64,000 nt of DNA. Origin: Loxodes magnus (Eukaryota; Ciliophora; Karyorelictea; Loxodida; Loxodidae). The stretch is from NCBI GenBank assembly GCA_946699065.1, contig CAMPDV010000125.1, forward strand, positions 496,001 to 560,000. The letters run 5' to 3'. Shown here piece after piece: positions 50,622-60,862 of the stretch; positions within the stretch are counted from its first letter, which is position 1; each line of letters opens with the position of its first letter. The position numbers and the translations under genes are program-made. The notes below the pieces were generated by a model. That model was not told where the DNA came from. It ran no database searches and was given only the letters and a program-made list of their open reading frames with translations.

Positions 50622-53600
50622 TCAATTAAAAATGTGACTCTTCAAGGGATCAAATTTAAATCTAGTTTATGGAGAGGGACTAAAATGGGGCATTTTTTTC
50701 TTCATTTCTTATCTATGTTCCTGAATTTATTTTTGTATTAAATTCGATGAAACTCCATTTCTGAAAACAACTTTATTAGATTTTATGAAATTTTCATCCT
50801 AAGCTAACCGTCTATTCATTTTTGTCATCACTTCATTTCTTCACTTTTCATATTCCTTGGTTAGTCTTATTTCATTTAATTCTTTATTTAATTGATTTGG
50901 CTATTCTATATATTTCTATTTTTCCTCCTCTTTAAGTTTAAGTCAAGTTTCCATAGCTTACTTACACAGAAGCAGATGATTTTATTAATCTTCAGTTGTT
51001 TACTATAATTCAACCTTTTTTTTCTTAGGTTTTTTAAATTTTTTATCAATTAATTATCCTAAATTATTAGAAGGCTAATTATTTTTTTGCTCTTTGTAAG
51101 TTCTTTCATTTTCTTATCCTTTTACTTCAATTTGTATTGGTTCTATTTTGCTCGGTTTTAAAACTTCAAACCCTCTTAAAGCTTTTTCTTTCTACTTAAA
51201 ATTTTTGCATCTATCAAGTATTTCTTATCTTATATCTACCAAAAACTATCAGTTGAATGCTATTTAGACTTCTTCATTAACTTATATGTTAGATAAGTTA
51301 TCAGAATTTCCTAGATTACTATTTTGAAATTACTTTTAAGGAGGACTTTTAATTCTTTTTTATAGCTATGGCTGCATTTAAGCCCTTGTTTCTTCAAGTA
51401 ATTAATCCAGAATTTACAATTCTGATGTTCAATCTAGTAAATTCAAATCATTAAGAATTTCGTTAGATTTCTGCTTAATATCTTCGTATTTGCAGTTTTT
51501 AGAAAGAGATAAGAGTGTAGTTATTCCTCCTTCATAAATTACTCTTCTTCTAAAATTATCACCTCCACGAGCAGCAAGATACATTCTACTATCTATTGAA
51601 GTAATTTACTAGATAGCTGTGAATGCTTCATCTATAATTGACTTATTATATTTATTAAATTTTTCTTCATCAGTAGTGGTCAATACAATCTGCTGTAGTG
51701 GATTTACAACTCCCAATTCAGTCATTTTTTTTCTTAAATGTAATTTTGAAACAGCTGTTTTGATACATTATAGACACATTAATCTTATCTCATTTGAAGT
51801 TTGCTCATCTTTAACTAGATCTAAAAGTAAAGGCATTACTTTCTTGCTTGCTAAAATGTTAATAAATCTGGACTCTACAATCTAATTTACAACATCACAT
51901 ATTTCAGGCACAAAAATTTAAATTTCTTCAGCTTTGCTTTTTAAATATTTTATTAATTTAGGTACTCTTATCTGAATCTCATAGTGAGTTCCTTTAGCTA
52001 AATTCTCTTTTATACTTTCAATATCATTCTAAATGCTTTCCATTTTCTTTTATATTTATTAGTTTTGTTCTTAAGAGTTATTCAATGTATTACTTTGATT
52101 ATTTATTAAGCTGCTGTTATTAGCCTCATGGCTTGATAGTGCTCTCTGAAATAATTTCTAAATTCTTTTTTGATTTTGAATCTTTTCCCTCTAATTGTCT
52201 TATACTTTCTTGATTGTTCTCTCTTGTTAGAACTTGCATGATTAAGCTTAGTTTTGTATAATAGAGTCATGTGAATTATTTATGAGGGACTGATTGATGT
52301 TTTTGCTTACTATTTTTATTTATTTTATTCTTTATCTAAATGAAGAAAAATCTGGAGGCATTAAATCAGTGATGGGATATAAGTTAATGTTGTAAGGTCT
52401 TCTCATTGAAATTTCTTTGGTAGAATAAGAAGAATTTTTTTCACAATATATGAGCTAGTATAAGTTTTCACGCTCTTCAGGAGGATTCTTTGGCGGGTAA
52501 ACGACATCTACTATTAATTTTAACATATCATCTAGCATTTAAGGTAACAGTACAGATATATACTAGTTAGGTATTCCTAAATATGGGTTTGTGTTCACTT
52601 CTATGAGCCAAGTTCTGAAATCTTCGTCTATTAAAAAGTCATATCCAAATAGCTCGAAACAATTCCTTCTATGCATTGGATTTACACTAATTTAAACAGA
52701 TAATATAGTATCAATTATTAAGTCTCTCATTCTAGGAAGAATATGATGCTCTACGCTCACTTTTAGATCTGGATATTCTTTATCAATATATTTTTAAAGG
52801 TCATCATAACTTAACGTGTTTCCATCTTCATGTTTGCCATAGTTATTTCCAAATTTTTGTAAGCAATTGTTTGTAAGGTGGATAAAACGGTCAGTAGCTT
52901 CAGTATTATAATTAATAGAAGCTGTTCGTAGATAACCTTCTTTATACATAAAAACGTCTCATTTATCTGTAACAATAACTCAAACTCTTATATCAAATTT
53001 TCTTGCTTTGAAAAGTAAAGGCTTTTCTAAATATTTTTAAACTACTCAACTTGTATTTTCCTTTTTAGAAACCAGAAATTTCCAAATTTCATTGAAAGTT
53101 TAACAAACCTAAATACCCTTTCCTTGGTTTAATCTTGAAGGTTTTACTAGTCACAAATTTTATTCACAGTGCTTAGCAGGAGTTCTCTCAAGATCCATGG
53201 CTTTATTTTTAATCTCATTGTAACGAGATTTCATAACATTGAACTCGTAATCGTTTTACTTAGCCTAAATAATGAAACTTGTAGGCATACTATCTCAACA
53301 TATATATCCTGCTTATAAAGCAGGTTGGTATTTATAGTAAAACTTTTTGAGACTTTTAATAAGGCCAGTCTTAGTTGTTAATTTATGATTTGCTTCTAAA
53401 TGATTGTGCAAAACTGGCTCTAGCTATTCAAAAGAAGCTGTTTCTATTTTAGCAATTCCCTGAATGAAATTTTACCTTTAATGAAAAACAAGTTGGCTTT
53501 CAGATAAAATTAACATGATAGTTCTGCTTTTCCTCTTCAGTACATTCTTTTCAGTTTCCTCTTTTATCAATTTATTCTTTTACAAGATGCGATCCATTTC

Positions 53601-53649
53601 CAGGATATATAAAATAACGGAAAGTTTTTGCCTTTTGCTTGTTTGCCAT
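50622..53649 (-). CDS. Tubulin tyrosine ligase-like (TTLL) protein fused to an armadillo-like half
   Basis: 1003 codons in two exons (53649-53476 and 53459-50622). The N-terminal half (to about 440) is a TTL ATP-grasp domain: [95 protein letters not shown] enzymes add tyrosine, glutamate or glycine chains to tubulin in microtubules and cilia. After a Gln-rich linker comes an all-helical armadillo-like stretch ([60 protein letters not shown]), then a Lys-rich tail with a possible coiled coil. The frame is unbroken across the join, so this is one gene, unless an unrecognised stop TGA separates them; none is present between. Amino-acid specificity cannot be told from sequence. Confidence 0.8.
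53460..53475 (-). other. 16-nt spliceosomal intron in the TTLL gene
   Basis: GTAAAATTTCATTCAG on the minus strand, between SLK and [10 protein letters not shown]. Removal restores the conserved TTLL frame downstream ([15 protein letters not shown]). Confidence 0.85.
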
Positions 53650-55476
53650 TTTAGAAGATGATAACAAGCGTAAATATTTAATTTCTAAATAGATTTTTTC
53701 AAAGCAAGTAGAGAGAGCAATATAAAACCTATCTTAAAATATATTTTATTACTATTCTAAACTACCACCTTCCAATTAATATTCAGTGCTTTACTTTCAT
53801 AAGCAAAAGTTAATTAATCTCATCAATTAAAATAAAAATCCCATTACATAACACAAATGCTTCAATTTACCTTCTTTTGATAGTTTAGGTACTTAACTTT
53901 TATAGAGTATAATGAACTTTTCTAGCAAGCCAGTAAGAAATACCCTAAAGATAACATTTACATTAAACTTGATTTCCAATTAAATTATATCGTATAAATG
54001 TAAAGCAGGTAGATATAATTAATTACAGGTTAGTGTATAAAGGTAACTAATAGGCTAGCTAAACTGATATTCCTAGTTAAGTAATAAGATAGTAATTATT
54101 AGCTTTTAATTCTCTTACTTGCTATTTTACACTATTAATCTTTGATAGACAAACCTTTACTCTCCTATTCCAAAAGCTATTATTCTATTTTTTCATAAAT
54201 AGTCCAATAGACTTAAGCTTATAGTTTGGCTTATTATTAAATAAATACCTATCTTTAATGCTTTAATAATGCTTGAGAGTATAAAATAACTATAAGAAAA
54301 GAAAGATAGATATATATAGCTTAGTCTATTAAAATATTATAAATATAAGCATCTTATTTACTCTATAAGATTACTACTAGTAGTTTAAACTATTTAGCAA
54401 TTAGTATTTACTTTATAGTATCTTACAATACCATTCTATTTTAGTATAAGTTACCATTTTAAGCAGACACCAAGAGACTCATTTAAAGTTTAAATTTTAG
54501 GTTTCCAAGATATTTTAATATTTGAATTAAGATATAGATGATACTATTATTAAGCAAGGATATGGATATGAAGCAAATATAAATTGAAGATATAAAATAG
54601 ATAATAATATGGAATAGGTATCTAATAAAGGCTATTCTTAATATCACTTAGTTAGCTTCATACAAAATCTAATCTACTTATACTTGCTTGATGTATAGAT
54701 AATTTGCTTTTAGTGTTTAGTAATATACTAGCCTTTTATCATTAAACTATTATATTTATCTGCTTTAAGTGAAATTAAGAAAAACTTATTTTAGGCAAGA
54801 TAATAAGGTAAAGAGTTTATTCATGTAATTTTTTCCTTTAAATGCGAAAGTAATTAAGAAGCTAGTGAACTAATTATGTAAGAGCTGCTTAGAAAATACC
54901 TTAAAAAATAATTTGATTTGCTAAAAAAGAAAAGCTAGATAGTTAGTAAAATTAAAATAATAAGAAATCTATTCAATTTAATTCTAAAAATACACATAAT
55001 TCTATTTATCTTATAAAAGCTTTTTCATTTATCAAACTCATTAAGTTAAATATCCATTGCAAAAAGATTAAATAAAAAGGGAAATATTTAAAATATAAAA
55101 ATTCATAAAAAGATAAATATTTATTGTCTCTATCTAACACCCTTTATCCAGGTATATGACAAATAGTAATAGGATAGAATTAATTTGGGAATTCATATTA
55201 AGATGTTTAAGAATGAAGAGCTAAGAGAGTCTTTAATTTTAATAATTTAAAACTTAAGCTTGCTTTTATAATAAAAGAGTATAGATTGATCATATTTGAA
55301 TATAATTTCAACTTTATTCACTTAACTAACTCATTTATGTTCTTAAATATCTAAAATAATTAAGATTGTTTAAGCAATAATTGTAATGCTTATAGTCCAC
55401 TTTATTTTTTTAAATAGTTACCATAAAAATGTTTTAGTAAGCACTATAAAAAGCAACTAATTTAGAAAAATAAGTA
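53650..55476. other. AT-rich divergent intergenic DNA
   Basis: About 1.8 kb between the TTLL start and the SNARE start. No recognisable gene or repeat. Confidence 0.5.
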
Positions 55477-56018
55477 ATGGTCAGCTACCAACAGTTCTAA
55501 TAAGGTTCCAAACCTAAAAATAAATTAAAATAGCTTACTGAAATGCTTGCTAATGAAATTTATGAATTGAACTCTATTCTTGATTAAGATAAACTCAACT
55601 CGATTGAGTTTGAAAAGAGAAAGAAATAGATATCTGCTTTAGAAGATAGCCTAAATAAAGTAAATTCTAAAATGAATAAAGAAAATGAAACTATTGAAAT
55701 GTCTAATGCTGAATTATGATAGTAGCAAGAACAGGAGTATAAAAAGCAAGATTAAATTCTGGATAATTTTTGTGATACAGTTCAAAATGTTAAGCATATT
55801 GGTTATGAAATCGGCGATGAAGTTTAGCTTCATATCAACTTGATTAAGCAGACAGAACAAAATGTAAGTTTCTATATTAGATAGATTAGACAAATGATTA
55901 ACTACATAGAGCAAAGGAAAAAATAAAAGCATTTTTGAAAAGAACTAGTATTAATTGCATGTATTGCACTGTGATCATTTTGATTATTACCTTCTTTTTA
56001 ATTGTGATATATTGTTGA
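55477..56018 (+). CDS. SNARE protein, Q-type (Qc/Qb-like), single C-terminal membrane anchor
   Basis: 174 codons in two exons (55477-55863, 55881-56018). The N-terminus is a charged helix. The SNARE motif spans about residues 90-145 (ILDNFCDTVQNVKHIGYEIG onward): hydrophobic layers fall with perfect 3-4 spacing through VQNVKHIGYEIGDEVQL, NLIKQTEQNIDQ and AKEKIKAFL. The residue at the expected central zero layer is His (CAT at 55831-55833) rather than Gln or Arg. A hydrophobic anchor (YCTVIILIITFFLIVIYC) ends the protein just before TGA. Such proteins drive membrane fusion by four-helix bundles with partner SNAREs. The stop is ambiguous because TGA can be Trp; the placement right after the anchor is typical. 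Small size and layout resemble Qc-SNAREs such as syntaxin 8. Confidence 0.7.
55864..55880 (+). other. 17-nt spliceosomal intron in the SNARE gene
   Basis: GTAAGTTTCTATATTAG. It lies between whole codons (EQN / IDQTND) and is needed to join the two halves of the SNARE motif with correct layer spacing. Confidence 0.75.
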
Positions 56019-57348
56019 TTCATTTCACTACATCTCGACTTATATTTTAACTTAATTTAAGAAAGATAAGAATTTTGAAAATTTTTATAAGCATTGATTA
56101 TATAACAAAGTGCCATACTAATAGTAAAATATTAATATTTTGTGATTAAATTAATTTAAGGAATATTTAATAACTTCTTACTAGCATCGTTTATATGAAT
56201 AAAATATCTATAGTTATTAAGATACTTCGTTTATTACAAGCTTTTTAGCATTTATTTCTTAAATAACTCTTAATTCCAAATTTTAATTATTTAGATATTA
56301 TTCAATATGTAATAAAGCAAGCACGCCCATTTCGCTGATGAATTAGTTAAATTAACTGATTATGATATTTTATTTACTCAATATTTTAAAAAGCTATAAA
56401 ATCCTAGCATTTTATAAATTTCTATTTTGTAACTTTATTAATTTTAAATTAAAAATCATATAAAAAGGGCTAAATTATAATATTGGTATTATGATTAAAT
56501 GGTTAAGGAGAGACATAAATATTATAACTATTACATAAATGCTAGATAGTTGATATTCTCCTTTTGATTCATTCCAAATAAATATCAATATCATTATCTT
56601 GCATTATCTTCATTGCTTTTGAATGTAATAAGATAAAAATATATAATTTAAGAAAACTTAACTTTCTTTGTTTTATTTAGTAATTATAGGGTATGCTTTA
56701 TAGAGCATAAAGTCTTCCTCTATAAATAAGCAATATCTAATTTGTAATATCAGCATTTAAAAGCAAAAGATAATGCTAAATTGAGAAAGTATTAAACCAT
56801 TAATGCTATTAAGCAAATTCAATTAACTTACACAATTTTAACTTGACTAACTAGCATAAGATCTAACCAAGCATTATTAGAATAATCATATGATCTTACT
56901 TTACAAACTAGGATTTATTAAGTTCTTATTTATTTTCATTTTTACATTCCTTTTAATTAAAGTAACATATTAAAATTTAAAAAATTAATTAAAAAAACTC
57001 ATATATATTAACCGTGAATAGCTTTAATATATTTTGTACAATAAGCATTATTAGGTAAAAAATAAAATGATGAGCATGTATATTCTCATAAAATGATTAT
57101 AATATTGTGAATAAGTAAATTATCCTTAGCATTATTATTGCTTTCAACATATTAAAAATAAAACATGAACTAAGAATATATTATTTATTATATAAAGCTT
57201 AATAATACAAAAGGAAAACTTTATAAGTTATTTATTTTATTAATTAAGACCTAAATATACTGATCATTCCAACAACTAACAAAATATTTTAACATAAAAG
57301 GTTATTTATTTAACTTAAAAGCACAATATTCGTTTTCTTCATTTTAAA
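56019..57348. other. AT-rich intergenic DNA between converging genes
   Basis: No feature recognised. Confidence 0.5.
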
Positions 57349-58233
57349 TCAGCAAAAGCTTGGATAAAGGTAATACAATTAAAAAAATTAGATAATTTGA
57401 TTTATTATAAATGATTCATTCATAGCTATGATAAGTTTTTCTTTCCAGTAAATTAAAATTTAAAATTTTTTGATATGAATTATGAAGCTTGGAAGATTTA
57501 ATAAAAATCTTTCAGACTTTACAAATTGAAGTTGATTAAATTAAAATTTACTGAGAAGACTTCTATTTCTAAGAATCTAATGATTTTCATGTTTATACTT
57601 CTAATATTTTAAACTATTTTCCAAGCTTTTTTAGCAGAATTTTACTATTAAATTTTTTAATTTAAGATTGATTTTATTTGGTTTGCTTAGTCTTTAATAA
57701 AGAATTTAATTAAATTAGCTTAGTTATTCTAATGAAAAGAGAGTACATAACTCCATAAGATCTTTTATTCCTTTTCCTGACTTTGCTGAGACTTCCAAAT
57801 ACGGAATATTTAACTTTAAAGATAATTATAATCCTTCTTCAAAACTTATAATGCTTTACTCATCTACTTTATTACCTACTAAGATTGTTTTCAATTATGC
57901 GTGTTCACATCTTTTAATTTGACTAAAATAATCATTAACACTATTAAAAGAAGAAATATTTTGCTTAGAAAAAACTATCAAAATAACCCTAATATTTCTA
58001 ATTGCCTATTTATCTAAGGTTTTTCATCTACTTCCTCCGTTTATATCTCATAATAAAATTTTTATTTTTTAATTACTAGTATTTAAGTACTAAATACCAA
58101 AGTCTACTCCAATCGTAGGCTTTCACTTTTTTTCAAAATCCCTATTTGTAAAATAGTTAAAAATCTAAGTTTTTCCAGTATCTCCATCACCAATCAGCTT
58201 AAATGTCGTAATTTAATCATACTAAATACTCAT
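57349..58233 (-). CDS. Atypical Rab-like small GTPase with long C-terminal extension
   Basis: 294 codons from ATG to TGA. Residues 1-170 are a Ras-superfamily G domain: LIGDGDTGKT (P-loop), PTIGVDFG (switch I), LLWDINGGSR (switch II region), VGNKVDE, and YLEVSAKSG. The Trp of LWD, nearly invariant in Rabs, is TGA (58048-58050). Where Rabs have DTAGQE this protein has DINGGS, so the catalytic glutamine is missing and hydrolysis should be slow or absent. The C-terminus extends about 120 residues beyond the usual Rab end, is Lys/Asn/Leu-rich and ends PSFC; no paired prenylation cysteines are seen. An unrecognised short intron near codon 170 could change this tail. Rabs direct vesicle traffic; the specific route is unknown. 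Confidence 0.65.
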
Positions 58234-58637
58234 TTTTTAAATGCTCAATTATTTTAAATAACTTCTTTAGGTTTTTTAAGCAAATTGTCTGATTTTTATC
58301 ATAAGCTTATTATTAAATAAATACTTATAGATAAACCTAAAGTTTTAACAATATTATATTTTAATCTTATACTTATTAGCTTATCTATAGCAAAGCTTAA
58401 AAAGATTAAAATACAAATTTATTACAAATAAGCTAGGCTTATAAGGATATTTAAGCCTAATTCCTCTACGATATTGTAATTAAGTTGAATAATTGGTTAA
58501 TAAGTATTTTAGTTTTCTTTCTTTGATGGAAATCTTAAAATTCGTATAGAATAATTAAGGAATGGAGAAGTTTGTAGGTGAGAAATAATTTTAGATTTAA
58601 ATTAATAAAAATAAACTATTAAAGCCACCTTGTCTTA
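58234..58637. other. Short AT-rich spacer upstream of the Rab-like gene
   Basis: About 400 bp between two minus-strand genes. No motif recognised; it should hold the promoter of the Rab-like gene. Confidence 0.4.
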
Positions 58638-60219
58638 TCAATTTTCTTGGTCAGAATCCCAAGGATCTATTCCATCTAGTACTTCTTCATTTTCTTCTTC
58701 CATAGCAAGTCTTATGTATTCTGACTAGGCAAATCTATCCCATTCTGTGAACTCTGGATGTTCGGTTATTTCGTGCTTATATTAAAAGGGATCTCTTTAT
58801 TCAAAGTTTATAAACTTGTTTAAGTTTAAAAGGCAGTTGAAGAATGTACCTGCTTGCTATTTCTGATTTAAGAAGTCTTCTAAAACAAATTAATTCTCTA
58901 CTTTAGGTTTTATCATATCATACCTATATTACAAGTTACATTTAGCAAAGAACATCATTAAATTAAACAACTTCGTGGCTCAAATAATCAAGTCTTTATT
59001 ATTACTCTTCATAAAAGAATTTCATTTCATGTGCTGTTATGATCCCGTTATCATCTAAGTCACATACTTTGAACCAATATTCTAGACTTCTAGTTGTTGT
59101 TTTGTCTTCTTCGCATAGCATAAATCACAGAAAATCTTCATAACACATTTTGTTAGGTAACTTTGATGAGAATTTTCTAGGTATTTAAGCAAATATACGA
59201 TCTATTGCTTTTTTAGATAAAGAATGAGACTCGTATCTACTAAAATCTTCCTTGTCTATCATAAAGTCATGATCGTTATCTAATTCTCAAAAGCGACAAT
59301 AAAGGACATAAAAATGTTCATAAGAGAAATAATCTCTTATTTTGTTAATGTCTTCTTCCTTATCAACAAGGTAAAGAGTTTCCATCAAATTACTTTATTT
59401 AAAATCACGGAATGATATTTACTTATCATCGTTGGAGTCTATACCAAAGAAAATTCTTTCAATAACCGTATCAGCATATCTATCTTGGAACTCAGGAGTA
59501 GCCTTGAGAAATTCAAGACCCTAATGAGATTCAAGTAATATTTTGAGTATAGGTTTTCAATCATTTTTTGTTACTTAATCTTCAGTTCTGATCACATTAT
59601 AAAACCTTTTTTATTTAGAACTTTAGCTTAACTCTTTTATCCAATATTCTTGAAATTATTGCTTATTGATTTTGTCTTTTCCTTTTGATATTTTATTAAA
59701 TAAAATAGAGTTAAGCAATCTTGGAAATTCGCATACTGTTACTGTTATCTCCATAAACTACTATAAATCGAACTCAATATTTGATGATCATACTTCATCT
59801 ATTTTTTTTATATACTGTTGCTGTATTTCTCTTTCTAAAGGCTTACCATTAGGAAAGAAAAATTGAGGAATTTTAGACTTAAGAGAACCAATATCGCTTG
59901 CCACCATTGACCTTCTTGGACTGAACTAAGGAGAACTATTTATATTAGATTATCTTAGCTTTGGCGATTACTCTCCTGGTAATTTTTCCAGCGACTATCT
60001 AGGTGGAGAAGCTGGTACACTTAATCTTCCAGAAGTTTTTAAGCTAGGCCTTGTAAAATTAGGACTAGGAAATTAAATATTATTAAGATCACCCGACTTT
60101 ACTTCTCGAATAAGTTAGTTAACAAGTGTCGTAGTGTTGCTTTGAGAAATCCATTTTAAAAATAATTCGTTGACTTTTTGCTTAGCGATTATATAACGAA
60201 GGTTCTCTTTATAACTCAT
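58638..60219 (-). CDS. Protein phosphatase 2A regulatory subunit, B'' (PPP2R3) type
   Basis: 521 codons in two exons (60219-58940, 58923-58638). Family landmarks: [53 protein letters not shown]-hand-like loops [18 protein letters not shown] and DLDDNGIIT, then [16 protein letters not shown] and a C-terminal FEQRDPF and EWDRFAQSEY. In both FWELD and DFLWFML the conserved Trp is TGA. B'' subunits bind calcium and direct PP2A to substrates; in ciliates and plants relatives act in cell-cycle and cytoskeletal control. The start at 60219 (MSYKENLRY) fits the frame. An ATG further upstream with a 17-nt GTTATA...AAG intron would add about 60 residues and cannot be excluded. Confidence 0.85.
58924..58939 (-). 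other. 16-nt spliceosomal intron in the PP2A B'' gene
   Basis: GTAACTTGTAATATAG on the minus strand, splitting an ATG codon. Removal gives [13 protein letters not shown] and then the expected family C-terminus; without it the frame ends wrongly. Confidence 0.85.
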
Positions 60220-60862
60220 ATTTCTATAAATTTATTTTTTATTTCTAAATCATTTCTCTTTTTTAAAAATGCCTTCGCATATAATTCTTTCTTTAATTTA
60301 CAAGCTCTGCTGCAATTTCTATTACGAAAGTTATTTATCCTTTATGTAAGAGTATCTTCTATAATTCTCATAATGAGAAATAAATAGCACTTTTACTTTT
60401 ATAGAACAAAATCCAAATAGCTTATTAATCTAAAATTTCAGTACAAAAAGATATAGATATTCTAAAACTTATCCCTTTAATAAATTTTATATTGTAAATT
60501 CTATAATTTAATCTAAACTTTTATTATGGCTTTTTCTTTGAGAGTTGTAAGGTTTTCATAATGAAATAGCTTTGAGATTGATTTTAAATAATTTAAGTTA
60601 ATCAAAGTTAAATTTCTAAAGATTTATAACGCAGGTATAAAATGAAATCTGCTGAACTTTTTATAAGTCTTTTATCTTATAAAATTAATTAGAATTTTTA
60701 CAAACTTTACAAGTTTTTTAATTATTTTTACTATTATAGATACTCTTAAAGCATTTTACTTTTATTATACTATTTGACTAATAAAAAGAATATTTTTATA
60801 TAAGAAATTAATGTTTATATAATAAAAGAAGCATAAGCATAAATCAAAACATATATTATTTC
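60220..60862. other. Intergenic DNA with possible 5' extension of the PP2A B'' gene
   Basis: From 60220 to about 60400 the minus strand remains protein-like (RINNFRNRNCSRACKLKKEL), which may be an upstream exon. The remainder is plain AT-rich DNA. Confidence 0.4.

Noticed and set aside
52141-52280. Basic frame resembling an importin-beta-binding segment before the armadillo-like region
   Set aside because: The basic stretch is out of frame with the armadillo-like helices; the in-frame reading is a Gln-rich linker.
50622-52361. Separate armadillo gene starting at the ATG at 52361
   Set aside because: The frame is continuous with the upstream TTLL domain and no stop lies between them, so one fused gene is simpler.
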